Assembly (NCBI GenBank): GCA_035551935.1
Contig: DASZMJ010000246.1
Span: 1-39,842 of the forward strand
Reading direction: 5' to 3'
From: DASZMJ01 sp035551935
GTDB lineage: Bacteria; Planctomycetota; Planctomycetia; Isosphaerales; Isosphaeraceae
Length of the DNA stretch: 39,842 nt
Shown here: positions 7,936 through 17,308 of the stretch, in pieces
Position numbering within the stretch: the first letter of the stretch is position 1
How the letters are laid out: each line of letters opens with the position of its first letter
The notes under the pieces: model-generated
Seen by the model: only the letters and a program-made list of their open reading frames with translations
What the model was told of the DNA's origin: nothing
Database searches by the model: none
Program-made: the position numbers and the translations under genes

Positions 7936-10164
7936 TTGCCGCTTCTTTTCGCCGCGACGATGTTCCTGGCCGCGGCCCTGGTCTTCTGGGTCGAGCTGAT
8001 GGTCGGGCGGATGATCCTGCCGCTCCTGGGGGGCTCGCCCGCGGTCTGGACGACCTGCATGCTCTTCTTCCAGGCGGCGTTGCTTGGTGGCTACGCGGTC
8101 GCTCATGCGGCCAACTCATGGCTCGGGCCGAGGCGCGGGGCCGCCTTGCAGCTCGCGTTGCTCGCGGTGGGAGTGCTGACCCTGCCGCCGACGTTGCGGG
8201 CCGTGTCGGGCCCGCCGCCGACCTCGGGCGCGGGGCCGGTTCTCTGGCTCCTGGCGACCTTGGCCGCGGCCATCGGGCCGGCGTTCCTGGCCCTCGCCGC
8301 GACCGCCCCGGCCCTCCAGCGCTGGCTGGCGACGACGGCCCTGCCGATCGCCCGCGACCCGTACCCGCTCTACGCGGCGAGCAACCTCGGCAGCCTGCTC
8401 GCCCTCGTCGCCTACCCGACGGCGATCGAGCCGACCCTGGGGCTCTCGCGGCAGGCGTCGTGGTGGTCGCTCGGCTTCGGTGTGCTGGCGATCCTGACGG
8501 CGGCATGCGCGATCGCCACCTGGCGGGCGCCGAGGGCGCCGGAGGTCGAGGAGGTCGAGTCGAATCGGATCGAGGGGCGGCGCCGGCTGCGCTGGGCGGT
8601 CCTGGCGGCGGTGCCGTCGAGCCTGCTGCTGGGGGTGACGAGCACCATCACGACCGACCTGGCGCCGGTGCCGTTGCTCTGGGTCCTGCCGTTGGCGCTG
8701 TACCTGCTGAGCTTCGTCGCGACCTTCGCCAGCCGCCCTTGGCCTCCGCGGCAGTGGGCGTCGTGGCTCCTGGCGGTCTTCGCCGTGCAGGCGATGGCGA
8801 CGACCTGCCTCGGCTCGCTGTTGCCGTTCTGGATCCCGTTCCACTTGCTCGCCTTCGCCGCCGCGGCTTTGGTGTGTCACGGGGAACTGGCGCGCGATCG
8901 GCCGCCGGCGCGGCAATTGACGTCGTTCTACCTCGCGATCGCCACCGGCGGCGCACTCGGCGGGGCCTTCAACGCGGTGGTCGCCCCGCTCGTGTTCGAT
9001 CGCCTGACCGAATACCCGCTGATGCTCGTGCTGGCCTGCCTCTTCCGGACGGCCCCCGAGCCGCACAAGCCGCGCGACGACTCCCGCCTCCGGCTGGAAG
9101 GGTCACCGGGCGAGGTCGGACCGGTCACGCGGGCGCCGGGGCGGCTCCGGCTCGACGGGACGCCGACCCTGGTCGTCGGCGCGCTCGCGCTCGTCGGGCT
9201 GGACCTGGACGCGTTCGGCCTGAATGCCGACGCGACGCGGCTGGCGTTCGCGATGCTGACGGCCGGCTGCCTCGTCTTCATGAAGCGGCCGACGCGGTTC
9301 GCCCTGGCCCTCGGCGCCGTGCTCGCGGCCGACGGCCTGGCGCCCGACGAGCACGGCCGGGCCATCCACCGTGAGCGGACGTTCTTCGGCACCCTGGCCG
9401 TCGTCGAGTCGGACCGCCCCGGCGGCCGCTTCCACCAGCTCTGGCACGGCGGGACCATCCACGGCGAGCAGGCGCTCGCGCCCGCGCTCCGCCGCGAGCC
9501 GTGGGCCTACTATCACCGCGAGGGGCCGTTCGGCGACTTCTTCGGGCAATTCCTCGAGAATGGCACGAAGCGGAGCGTGGCCGTGATCGGCCTGGGCACC
9601 GGCGCGAGCTCCGCGTTCGCCGCCCCGGGCCAGCGCTGGACCTTCTTCGAGCTCGACCCGGCCGTCGCCCGGATCGCCCGCGATCCGCGCTACTTCACCT
9701 ATCTGAGCGACTGCCGCGCCGACGCGGTCGCCGTCGTCCTCGGCGACGCCCGGTTGCGGCTCCGCGAGGTGCCCGACGGCTCCTTCGGGCTGATCGCGAT
9801 CGACGCCTTCGGCTCCGACTCGATCCCCGTCCACCTCCTGACGCGCGAGGCGTTCCGGCTCTATCGGTCGAAGCTGGCCGGCGGCGGCCTGATCGCCGTG
9901 CACGTCACGAACCGCTTCCTCGACCTGGCGCCGGTCGTCGCCGCCGTCGCTCGGGACGGGGGGCTCTCGTGCCGCGTCGCGACCGATCGCCCCGCCGGCC
10001 CCGAGGGCCGCTGGCGCTCGACCTGGGTCCTCCTCGCCCGCCGCGACGCCGACCTCGGCCCGCTCGCCCGATCGCCCCGCTGGCGACCGATCGCGGTATC
10101 CCCCTCGACCCCCGCCTGGACCGACGACCGCTCGGAGATCGTCGGCCACTTCCGCCGGTTTTAG
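7936..10164 (+). CDS. Membrane-fused spermidine-synthase-like protein
   Basis: 742 residues from a TTG at 7936 that has GGGGGAC 7-9 bases upstream; ATGs at 7819 and 7960 are alternatives. The N-terminal half is a polytopic membrane region: FWVELMVGRMILPLLGGSPA opens it and multiple hydrophobic helices follow, with YPLYAASNLGSLLAL among them. The C-terminal third is a class I methyltransferase-like fold of the polyamine synthase type: VAVIGLGTGASSAF near residue 550, FELDP, then DAFGSDSIPVHLLTREAF near 625. Proteins of this fused type are usually annotated 'fused MFS/spermidine synthase', but the substrate is seldom known. The gene stands alone on its strand and is followed by a REP-like doublet. 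Confidence 0.85.
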   Translation: MPLLFAATMFLAAALVFWVELMVGRMILPLLGGSPAVWTTCMLFFQAALLGGYAVAHAANSWLGPRRGAALQLALLAVGVLTLPPTLRAVSGPPPTSGAGPVLWLLATLAAAIGPAFLALAATAPALQRWLATTALPIARDPYPLYAASNLGSLLALVAYPTAIEPTLGLSRQASWWSLGFGVLAILTAACAIATWRAPRAPEVEEVESNRIEGRRRLRWAVLAAVPSSLLLGVTSTITTDLAPVPLLWVLPLALYLLSFVATFASRPWPPRQWASWLLAVFAVQAMATTCLGSLLPFWIPFHLLAFAAAALVCHGELARDRPPARQLTSFYLAIATGGALGGAFNAVVAPLVFDRLTEYPLMLVLACLFRTAPEPHKPRDDSRLRLEGSPGEVGPVTRAPGRLRLDGTPTLVVGALALVGLDLDAFGLNADATRLAFAMLTAGCLVFMKRPTRFALALGAVLAADGLAPDEHGRAIHRERTFFGTLAVVESDRPGGRFHQLWHGGTIHGEQALAPALRREPWAYYHREGPFGDFFGQFLENGTKRSVAVIGLGTGASSAFAAPGQRWTFFELDPAVARIARDPRYFTYLSDCRADAVAVVLGDARLRLREVPDGSFGLIAIDAFGSDSIPVHLLTREAFRLYRSKLAGGGLIAVHVTNRFLDLAPVVAAVARDGGLSCRVATDRPAGPEGRWRSTWVLLARRDADLGPLARSPRWRPIAVSPSTPAWTDDRSEIVGHFRRF

Positions 10165-10170
10165 CTCCCC

Positions 10171-10234
10171 GTAGGGCAGGGCAAGCCCTGCCTCTCCACT
10201 GGAACTCGAAGAGGCAGGGCAAGCCCTGCGCTAC
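10171..10234. repeat. REP-like inverted doublet after the synthase gene
   Basis: Arms 10171-10195 and 10210-10234 match as inverted copies at 22 of 25 positions around a 14-base spacer. Each arm contains its own hairpin, GCAGGGC-AA-GCCCTGC. It lies six bases after the stop codon at 10164 and could end transcription. Confidence 0.75.
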
Positions 10235-10405
10235 GTGGGATTCAGCGGAAGAGCCGGTCGACCTCGACCCGCCAGCCGGGGACGGCGGGCTCGGCGTCGG
10301 CGACGTCGCCGCGGCGGGGAGGACCCCGAACAAGACCGAGGGCCGAGGGCAAAGGGCAGAGAACCGATGCCAGAATCGACCCACCGCCCACCGATCACCG
10401 ACCCA

Positions 10406-13400
10406 TCACAGCTCGACGGGCTTGGGCTTGTCGGCGAACCAGGGGTAGATGGCGGGGAGGACGAGGGTAGTCAGGAGGGTGGAGGTGATGAGGCCGCCGA
10501 TGACGACGGTGGCGAGCGGGCGCTGGATCTCGGCGCCGGGGGTGGTGGAGGCGGCCATGGGCAGGAAGCCGAGGCCGGCGACCAGCGCGGTCATGAGGAT
10601 CGGCCGGAGGCGGACCATCGCCGCCTCGCGCGCCGCCTCGTGCGGCTCGACCCCCTCGAGCCGCAGGTGCTCGACGGCGCTGACCCAGACCAGGCCGTTG
10701 AGCACCGCGACGCCGAATAGCGCGATGAAGCCGACGCCCGCCGAGACCGAGAACGGCAGGCCCCGCGCCGCCAGGGAGAAGACGCCGCCGGTCGCCGCCA
10801 TCGGCACCGCCAGGTAGATCAGGGCCGCCAGCCGCAGCGAGCCGAAGGTGCTGTAGAGCAGCAGGAAGATCAGCAGCAACGCCACCGGCACGACGATCAG
10901 GAGGCGGTTGATCGCCGTCTGGAGGTGCTCGAACTGGCCGCCCCAGCGGAGGACGCACCCCTCGAGGTTCACCTTCTTGTCGATGGCCTGACGGGCCTCG
11001 GCGACGAAGCTCGCGATGTCGCGGCCCCGGACGTTGACCGCGACGACGGCGCGGCGCTGGATGTGCTCGCGCTCGACCTCGCTAGGCCCCTCCTCGAACT
11101 TCACCTCGGCGAGGTCCGACAAGGCGATCGGCCGGCCCTTCGGGTCGGTGATCCGGATCGACTTGATCCGCTCCGGGTCGTTCCGCCAATCGGCCGGCAA
11201 GCGGACCTGGATCGCGAACCGCCGCTGCCCCTCGAAGAGCTGGCCGACGGTCGTCCCGCCCAGCGCCGCGACGGCGTCGAGGACGTCGGAGGCCTGGATG
11301 CCGTAGACGGCCAGTTGCTTGCGCAGGATTGAGATCCGGAGCATCGGCAGCCGCCCCGTCGACGGGGTGCGGATGTCGGCCGCGCCGTGGATCGTCGAGA
11401 GGATACGCTCGATCTCCGCGGCCTTCCTCGCCAGCAGGTCCAGATTGTCGCCGTAGATCAGGGCCGCGACGTCGCTCTTGACCCCGGCGACCAGCTCGTT
11501 GACGCGCATCTCGATCGGCTGGCTCATGCCGAAGCTCACGCCCGGCACCCGCGTCTTGAGGAGTTCCTTCATCTCGTTCATGAGCTGCTCGCGCGACCGC
11601 CCGGTCCTCCACTCCGACTGCGGCCGCAGCATGGTCCAGACGTCGGTCTGATGGACGCCCATCACGTCGTTGGCGATCTCGGGTCGCCCGGTCTTGCAGT
11701 AGACCGTGCGGACCTCGGGGAAGTTCTCGAGGAGGAGCTTCTCGATCTGGGTCGAGGCGGGCACCGCCCCCTCCAGCGACGCCGACGGCACGCGGACCGC
11801 CTCGATGAGCAGGTCCCCCTCGTTGAGCTTCGGCATGAACTCGCCGCCCAAGCCCAGCGCCACCGGGATGCTCGCGGCCACGATCGCCAGGGCACCGAGC
11901 ACGACCGCCCACGGCCGCGCCACGGCGGCGGCCAGCATCGGCTTGTAGGCGTGCTTCACCGCCCGGACCAGCCAGAGCTCCTTCTCCTCGGCCTTCGAGC
12001 TCAGGCCCAGCGACGCCAGGACCGGCATCAACGTCAGCGACAGGACCATCGACCCGGCCAATGCGAAGATGACCGTCAACGCCATCGGCCGGAAGAGCTT
12101 CCCCTCGGTCCCCTGCAGCGCGAGGATCGGCAGGTAGACGATCGCGATGATCAGCTCGCCGAACATCGTCGGCTTGCGGACCTCGACGGCGGCGTCGCGG
12201 ACGATGTCGAGCTTGGGCCGGCTGCCCCCTTCGTGCGCCAGGCGTCGGACGCAGTTCTCGACCATGATGACGCTCGAGTCGACGATCAGGCCGAAGTCGA
12301 TGGCGCCGAGGCTCATCAGGCTGGCCGTCACGCCGAAGGCCAGCATCAGGTTCGCGGCGAAGAGCATCGCCAGCGGGATCGCCAGCGCCACGATCAGGCC
12401 GCCGCGCACGTTGCCCAGCAGCACGAGCAGCACGACGATCACCAGCACCCCGCCCTCCATCAGGTTCCGCTCGACGGTGTGCAAGGTCTGGCTGATCAGG
12501 TGCGTCCGGTCGTACAACGGCTCGATCGTCACCCCCTCGGGGAGGCTCTTCTGGATCCGCGCGATCTCGTCCTTGACGCGGTTGACGACCTCCCGCGAGT
12601 TCTCGCCGATGAGCATCATGACCAGGCCGGTGACGACCTCGCCCTTGCCGTCGCGCGTCACCAGGCCCGAGCGGATCATCGGCGCCGGGTGGACGCGGGC
12701 GACGTTGGCGATCGTCACCGGCACGCCGTCGCGCTCGTCGATGACCATCGCGGCGATGTCGTCCACGTTGTGCGCCCGGCTCAGGCCGTGGATGTACCGC
12801 GCCTCCCCCTCGCGGACGATGTAGCCGCCGCCGACGTCGGCGTTGTTCGACCGCAACGCGCGGAAGATGTCGCCCATCGTCAGGCCGTAGTTGGCCAGGC
12901 GGTCGGGGTCGAGCTCGACCTGGTACGTCTTCAGCTCGCCGCCGTGCGGGTTGATCTCGGTGACGCCGGGGACGCCGCGGAGCTGGTAGGCGACGAACCA
13001 GTCGAGGATCGTCCGCAGCTCCATCGGGGTGTATCCCTTCCCCCTGACCTGGAATTGATACACCTCGCCCAGCGCCGTGGCGATCGGGCCGAGCATCGGC
13101 GTGCCGTAGCCGGGCGGGATCGCCTCGGCGGCGCGGCCGAGCCGCTCGCCGACGAGCTGCCGGGCGCGGTAGATGTCGGTCCCCTCCTTGAAGACGATCG
13201 TCACCAGCGAGATGCCGAACTTCGAGATCGACCGGATCTGCTCGACGTCCGGCAGGCCGCTCATCGCCCCCTCGACCGGGAACGACAGCAACGTCTCGAC
13301 CTCCTCCGGGCTGAGCGCCGGCGCCTCGGTGATGACCTGGACCTGCACGTTGGTCAGGTCCGGCACCGCGTCGATCGGCAGCCTCAGGGCCGCGTAGACC

Positions 13401-13480
13401 CCCATCCCCGCCACCAGCAGGGTGCCGACGATCACCAGGAACCGATTCCGCAGGCTCGACTCGATCAACGCGTTCAGCAT
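10406..13480 (-). CDS. czcA: Heavy-metal RND efflux pump, CzcA/CusA family
   Basis: 1024 residues, the normal length for an inner-membrane HME-RND pump that moves divalent metal from periplasm or cytoplasm across the envelope using the proton gradient. The N-terminus (SSLRNRFLVIVGTLLVAG) is the first membrane helix. PDLTNVQVQVIT and PDVEQIRSISKFG are family landmarks. Near residues 390-410, GAIDFGLIVDSSVIMVEN carries the D-F-G-x(3)-D signature of CzcA-type exporters of Zn/Co/Cd/Ni, unlike the Cu/Ag CusA form. The C-terminal half repeats the helix set. The start is an ATG at 13480. It lies downstream of the adaptor gene across a 143-base gap that holds a dispersed repeat. No outer-membrane channel gene is in the window. 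Confidence 0.93.
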   Translation of the reverse strand: MLNALIESSLRNRFLVIVGTLLVAGMGVYAALRLPIDAVPDLTNVQVQVITEAPALSPEEVETLLSFPVEGAMSGLPDVEQIRSISKFGISLVTIVFKEGTDIYRARQLVGERLGRAAEAIPPGYGTPMLGPIATALGEVYQFQVRGKGYTPMELRTILDWFVAYQLRGVPGVTEINPHGGELKTYQVELDPDRLANYGLTMGDIFRALRSNNADVGGGYIVREGEARYIHGLSRAHNVDDIAAMVIDERDGVPVTIANVARVHPAPMIRSGLVTRDGKGEVVTGLVMMLIGENSREVVNRVKDEIARIQKSLPEGVTIEPLYDRTHLISQTLHTVERNLMEGGVLVIVVLLVLLGNVRGGLIVALAIPLAMLFAANLMLAFGVTASLMSLGAIDFGLIVDSSVIMVENCVRRLAHEGGSRPKLDIVRDAAVEVRKPTMFGELIIAIVYLPILALQGTEGKLFRPMALTVIFALAGSMVLSLTLMPVLASLGLSSKAEEKELWLVRAVKHAYKPMLAAAVARPWAVVLGALAIVAASIPVALGLGGEFMPKLNEGDLLIEAVRVPSASLEGAVPASTQIEKLLLENFPEVRTVYCKTGRPEIANDVMGVHQTDVWTMLRPQSEWRTGRSREQLMNEMKELLKTRVPGVSFGMSQPIEMRVNELVAGVKSDVAALIYGDNLDLLARKAAEIERILSTIHGAADIRTPSTGRLPMLRISILRKQLAVYGIQASDVLDAVAALGGTTVGQLFEGQRRFAIQVRLPADWRNDPERIKSIRITDPKGRPIALSDLAEVKFEEGPSEVEREHIQRRAVVAVNVRGRDIASFVAEARQAIDKKVNLEGCVLRWGGQFEHLQTAINRLLIVVPVALLLIFLLLYSTFGSLRLAALIYLAVPMAATGGVFSLAARGLPFSVSAGVGFIALFGVAVLNGLVWVSAVEHLRLEGVEPHEAAREAAMVRLRPILMTALVAGLGFLPMAASTTPGAEIQRPLATVVIGGLITSTLLTTLVLPAIYPWFADKPKPVEL

Positions 13481-13506
13481 CGCCTTGGCCCTCGATTCTC
13501 GGGGGA

Positions 13507-13617
13507 TTTCACCGCAGAGGACGCGAAGGACGCAGAGAAATCCATTCGGTTATTTTAAATTTTGAAATATTATTTCCTCTTCTTCTCCGCGTCCTCCGCG
13601 ATCTCCGCGGTGGAATC
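13507..13617. repeat. Imperfect inverted dispersed repeat between adaptor and pump genes
   Basis: The left arm (about 13507-13540, TTCACCGCAGAGGACGCGAA and onward) and right arm (about 13584-13617) are imperfect inverted copies, with an AT-rich centre (TTATTTTAAATTTTGAAATA) that differs sharply from the local base composition. The CCGC(A/G)GAGGACGC motif is a widespread dispersed repeat in high-GC environmental bacteria. Here it splits an RND operon. Confidence 0.65.
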
Positions 13618-13623
13618 CCCGCC

Positions 13624-15156
13624 TCATTCTTCTTCCGGCTCGTTCTGGAGGATCAGCTCGCTCTTGAGGACGAAGGCGCCGTCGGCCACGACGGGCCGGC
13701 CGTCGGCGAGGCCGGAGAGGACGGCGCGGCGGCCGGCGGACTCGCGGCCGGGCTTGACCGGGTGGAAGGTGAAGTGGCGGCCGTCCTTCTCGGGGAGGAA
13801 GACGCCGGCCTTGCCGTCGATCTCGACGACGGCGGCGGCCGGGACGGTCGGCGAGGGCGCGTCGGCGGGGCCGTCGAACTCCACGCGCACCGGCATGTTG
13901 GGCCGGAGCTTGCCCTCGGGGTTGGGCGCCTCGCCGAGCAGGCGGACCGTCCGCGAGGTCGGCTCGACCTCCTTGCCGACGTCGATGACCTTGGCCTCGA
14001 ACGTCCGGCCGGGGAAGGCCGCCGAGGTCAGCCGCAGGGGCTCGCCCGGCCCGCCCGGCAACGCGGCGAAGTCCGACTCGTACACGTGGGCCACGACCCG
14101 GACCGTATCCAGGTCGGCCAGCATGAACAGCGGGGTCGCGTCGGCCGGCTCGGAGCGCTGGCTGAGCACGGCCGCCCGCGCCGTGATCGTGCCGTCGAAC
14201 GGCGCGACGATCGTGTACGCCGTCACGTCCTCGGCCGCCGTCGGGTTCTTCGCCTCGGCGTTCAGGTCGACCTTGCCGACGGGGGCGCCGAGGATGCGGA
14301 GCCGCTGCGCCGCGTCGATGACCGCCGCCTCGGCGCGGACGACCTGCTCGTCGGCCAGCAGCTTCTGCTGCCGGACGTCGAAGCGGACCTGGTCGCGGAT
14401 GCCCTCGAAGGTCGCCTGCTTGCCCTCGCGCACGTGCATGGTCACCTCGGCCTTGTGCGGGCCGTAGACGTTGTTCTGGACGAGCCTGGCCGCGATCGTC
14501 TCCTCGTGCGAGGCGACGCCCAGGTCGGCGTAGGCCGACAGCAGCTCGGAGCGTCGGGAGCCGAGGTCCTTGTCGGCGAACTGCTTCTCGAGCTGCGCGG
14601 CGGGCGCGCCCTTCTCCAGGGCCTTGAGCAGCTCGGCGACGTTGGCGGCGACGGTCGCCTTGAACTCGGCGTCGCGCCGCGCGGTGGCCAGCTCGAGCTG
14701 GCGGGCGCGGAGGTTCAGCCGGGCCGTCCCCAGGTCGGCGCTGTCGAGCGTGACGAGCGGCTCGCCCGCCTCGACCTTCTGGCCGAGGATGACGTGGACC
14801 TCGCGGATGATCCCCGCGACCCTCGGCCGGATCGCGACGCGGCGGTCGACGTTCACCTCGATCGTCCCCGGCACGCTCACGACGGTCGGCAACGCCATCG
14901 CCTTGACCGGCTCCGTGCGGAGGCCCGCCGCCTTGATCTTCTCGGCCGTCAGCTCGACCGTCGTCGGCGCCGCGGCCGCCGCCGGCTTCGCCTCGGGCGC
15001 CGCGGGGGCCGCGAGCAGGGTATTGCCGTGGAAGAGGCGGTCGTGGCTCAGCGTGACGGCGAGCACCACGGTCGCTATCGCCCCCGCCGCGAGCCCGGCC
15101 CACGCGAGCCGCGCCCGCGCCGGCCGACCGCCGATGATGGATGATGCCCAGGACAT
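13624..15156 (-). CDS. czcB: RND efflux periplasmic adaptor, CzcB/CusB type
   Basis: 510 residues from the ATG at 15156, which has GAGGGGG about 5 bases upstream. A signal anchor spans residues 17-35 (WAGLAAGAIATVVLAVTL). A linker rich in Ala and Pro follows, then the membrane-fusion core: VSVPGTIEVNVDRRVAIRPR, AGIIREVHVILGQKVEAGEP (lipoyl-like half), a helical hairpin with an unusually long Ala/Glu/Lys stretch at about 160-290, TIVAPFDGTITARAAVLSQ (second lipoyl half), and beta-barrel and membrane-proximal domains to the end. It bridges the RND pump to an outer-membrane channel and may bind metal. It is the second gene of the metal-efflux unit, after the His-rich exported protein. The family call is firm; the metal is not known. 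Confidence 0.9.
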   Translation of the reverse strand: MSWASSIIGGRPARARLAWAGLAAGAIATVVLAVTLSHDRLFHGNTLLAAPAAPEAKPAAAAAPTTVELTAEKIKAAGLRTEPVKAMALPTVVSVPGTIEVNVDRRVAIRPRVAGIIREVHVILGQKVEAGEPLVTLDSADLGTARLNLRARQLELATARRDAEFKATVAANVAELLKALEKGAPAAQLEKQFADKDLGSRRSELLSAYADLGVASHEETIAARLVQNNVYGPHKAEVTMHVREGKQATFEGIRDQVRFDVRQQKLLADEQVVRAEAAVIDAAQRLRILGAPVGKVDLNAEAKNPTAAEDVTAYTIVAPFDGTITARAAVLSQRSEPADATPLFMLADLDTVRVVAHVYESDFAALPGGPGEPLRLTSAAFPGRTFEAKVIDVGKEVEPTSRTVRLLGEAPNPEGKLRPNMPVRVEFDGPADAPSPTVPAAAVVEIDGKAGVFLPEKDGRHFTFHPVKPGRESAGRRAVLSGLADGRPVVADGAFVLKSELILQNEPEEE

Positions 15157-15174
15157 GGATCGGACCCCCTCGAC

Positions 15175-15194
15175 GACGCCCCGCGCGGGGCGTC
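15175..15194. repeat. 20-base perfect palindrome upstream of czcB-like gene
   Basis: GACGCCCCGCGCGGGGCGTC lies 19-38 bases before the adaptor start codon. It can form a hairpin in the mRNA leader or bind a dimeric regulator. No metal-regulator box that I recognise overlaps it. Confidence 0.45.
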
Positions 15195-15300
15195 GCCTGG
15201 ATTCGTGGGAAGGATTCGGGCGCAAACGGGATGTTCGGTGAGGCGGGTGACGCGCGCACGCGGGCGGGCCGCGGCGGCGCGGTCGGGGGAAGGGGCGGGC

Positions 15301-15822
15301 TCAGCAGGACCAGTGCTGGAGCAGGGCGGTCCGGGGGACGCGGCCGAAGGCGGTCGCGGCGATACCGGGCCGAGGCCCGGCCCGCGCTCGGATCGGGGCG
15401 TCGAGGTCGAGGGGGCCGGCCGTCAGGGCGTACGAGTGGGCCAGATCGTCGGGCACGAGGCCCGTCGCCCATCGGGAGGACGGGTCGGCGGCCAGCCGGG
15501 GGGCCTCGTCCCAGCTCGGGGCCAGCCAGTCCGGGCTGACGGCCCGCAGGGAGGGGCGGTCGTCCGAGTTCGGGACGCCCGTCGGGTCGGCCGCGGGCGG
15601 GATCCAGTGCCAGTGGAGGACGGCCACGTCCTCGGCGACGCCGGCGCCGGGGTGCCAGCGGAGCAGGTGGTCGTGCAGGACGCAGACCTCGCCGGGCCCG
15701 TCGTGATGGCGGACGTTGTGATAATCCGCCTTCGGCAGCGGCAACGGGCCCAGGCCGACGACCAGGGCCGCGACCCAGGCCGCTCGGGTGTGTCGTCCGC
15801 GCTCGGACCTGCCTCCGCGCAT
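15301..15822 (-). CDS. Exported His-rich protein of the metal-efflux unit
   Basis: A 173-residue protein with an N-terminal hydrophobic stretch (AAWVAALVVGLGPLPLP). A dense His cluster follows at 35-72: YHNVRHHDGPGEVCVLHDHL, then WHP and LHWHW. That gives eight His and one Cys within 40 residues. The C-terminus ends HWSC. The ATG at 15822 was chosen because it gives the hydrophobic leader; the frame stays open further upstream. It sits 144 bases upstream of the CzcB-like adaptor on the same strand. I infer periplasmic metal binding or delivery to the pump. There is no known domain; the His-rich layout and position are the evidence. Confidence 0.7.
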   Translation of the reverse strand: MRGGRSERGRHTRAAWVAALVVGLGPLPLPKADYHNVRHHDGPGEVCVLHDHLLRWHPGAGVAEDVAVLHWHWIPPAADPTGVPNSDDRPSLRAVSPDWLAPSWDEAPRLAADPSSRWATGLVPDDLAHSYALTAGPLDLDAPIRARAGPRPGIAATAFGRVPRTALLQHWSC

Positions 15823-15932
15823 GCCATCCCTCGATTCGGCCGCCACGACCGCCGACCTTCCCTGTATTCTCGGCCCCTCAAGGCCGGGCGTCAAGGATGC
15901 GGTCGGCAGATCGCCGGCCGCATCCTCTTCCT

Positions 15933-16020
15933 AACCCGACGCGCAAGCGAGGGCTTCCATCCCCCTCGATTCGGTCGAGCCGCGCCCGCGGGGTGGTGCT
16001 CCTCGCCGGCGCGTCGGGTT
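15933..16020. repeat. Inverted dispersed repeat in a divergent intergenic region
   Basis: The left arm (15933-15952, AACCCGACGCGCAAGCGAGG) and right arm (16001-16020) match as inverted copies at 18 of 20 positions. Just before them, a hairpin (AGGATGCGG-CGGC type) spans about 15893-15926. The remainder of the 15823-16144 gap shows no gene; it must hold promoters for both flanking genes, but none is clear. Confidence 0.6.
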
Positions 16021-16144
16021 CCTGAAGGCCACCGGTTTCGTCGACCGTGAGTTCGCACGCTTTGGGGTTTGCGGGTCGGCCGGGATGGGATACAAGCTCG
16101 GGCGCAACCGCAAAGGAGGCGGGCTCAGGCCGGGGAGTCGGGCG

Positions 16145-17308
16145 ATGGCGAGGCGACGCATTGCATGGATCCGGAGGCGCGACGAGGGGGCACCGGCGGG
16201 TGGAGGCGACGGCGACGGCCGCCGCGTGCCGGAGCTCGACGCCCTGCGCGGCCTGGCCTGCCTGCTCATCGTCCTCTACCACTTCAAGCCCCACAAGCTC
16301 CCCGGCGGCTGGGCCGCGGTGGACCTCTTCTTCGTCCTCTCGGGCTACCTGATCACCGCGATCATCCTGAAATACTCCGACGTTCGCATCCTCAAGAATT
16401 TCTACGTCCGCCGCGGCCTGCGGATCTGGCCGCTCTACTACCTGACGGTCCTGCTCGTCGCGGCGGCCTCGCCGCTGTTGCCGAGGCCGTGCGACTTCCG
16501 GGGCCTGGCCGCGGCGCTCTCCTACACGCAGAACGCGTCGTATTACTGGTCGGCCGCGCCGACGAGCCTGAGCGCGTACCTCGAGCACACGTGGTCGTTG
16601 GCGATCGAGGAGCAGTTCTACCTGCTCTGGCCGCCGTTGGTCTGCCTGGTGGGGCGGCGGGGGGTGGTGCCGCTGTCGCTGGCGACGGTGGCCGTCTCGG
16701 CCTGGGCCCGGGCGCGGGGGTATCACTGGTGGCTCCTGCTGGCGCGGGCCGACGGCCTGGCCCTGGGGGCCTTGCTGGCGGCTTTGGTGCCCGACGCCGC
16801 CCGGCCCGACCGCCGCCCGCGCTGGCTCCGCCCGGTCCTGGCCGTCGTCGGCCCGGTCGCGCTGGCCTACTTCGTCGCGGTCGCCGTCAGTGGCGGGATG
16901 CCCGTCGTCGGCCCGCCGCGCTGGCCGGCCCTGACGGTCCTGGCCGTGAACCTCGCCGCCGTTTCCGCCGTCGGCCTGGCCCTCTGCCACCAGGGGCGGC
17001 CCTCGTCGAGGTTCTTGCGACGACGCTGGCTCGTGTACCTCGGCACGATCAGTTATGGCGTCTATATGTTCCACTATCTGGTCATCACGCTGGGCAACGA
17101 CGTCGCCGACTCGCTCGGCAAGACGGGCCGACCCTTCTGGCGCGACGTGCTGTTCGGGACGATCATCTTCGCCATGGCGGCGGTCTCGTGGAGGTACTTC
17201 GAGCGGCCGATCCTCGCGCTGAAGGGTCGGTTCGGCTACGGACCGGCGGCCGCCTCGCCGACCTTGCGCGGGCCGCATCGCGCCGGCAAGGCGCGGGAGG
17301 TCGTCTGA
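16145..17308 (+). CDS. Membrane acyltransferase, acyltransferase 3 family
   Basis: 387 residues from the ATG at 16145, which has GGGGAG 7 bases upstream; an ATG at 16085 would add 20 basic residues. Family marks: PELDALRGLACLLIVLYHF at the first helix, DLFFVLSGYLIT, then FYVRRGLRIWPLYYL. SLAIEEQFYLLWP is the conserved E-E-Q-F-Y-L-L element, and YLGTISYGVYMFHYLV is the C-terminal landmark. About ten membrane helices are predicted. Members O-acetylate or acylate sugars on LPS, polysaccharides or lipids; the target here is unknown. The stop overlaps the next start (TGATG), so the two genes are likely coupled. Confidence 0.88.
   Translation: MARRRIAWIRRRDEGAPAGGGDGDGRRVPELDALRGLACLLIVLYHFKPHKLPGGWAAVDLFFVLSGYLITAIILKYSDVRILKNFYVRRGLRIWPLYYLTVLLVAAASPLLPRPCDFRGLAAALSYTQNASYYWSAAPTSLSAYLEHTWSLAIEEQFYLLWPPLVCLVGRRGVVPLSLATVAVSAWARARGYHWWLLLARADGLALGALLAALVPDAARPDRRPRWLRPVLAVVGPVALAYFVAVAVSGGMPVVGPPRWPALTVLAVNLAAVSAVGLALCHQGRPSSRFLRRRWLVYLGTISYGVYMFHYLVITLGNDVADSLGKTGRPFWRDVLFGTIIFAMAAVSWRYFERPILALKGRFGYGPAAASPTLRGPHRAGKAREVV

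Noticed and set aside
10235..10405. Short minus-strand frame ending in WRVEVDRLFR before a stop at about 10243
   Set aside because: Protein-like for about 25 codons but without a start and joined to repeat sequence; possibly a gene remnant, too short to support.
11387..13558. 723-codon plus-strand frame opposite the czcA-like gene
   Set aside because: His/Asp/Arg-rich shadow of the RND pump gene; no motif or ribosome site.
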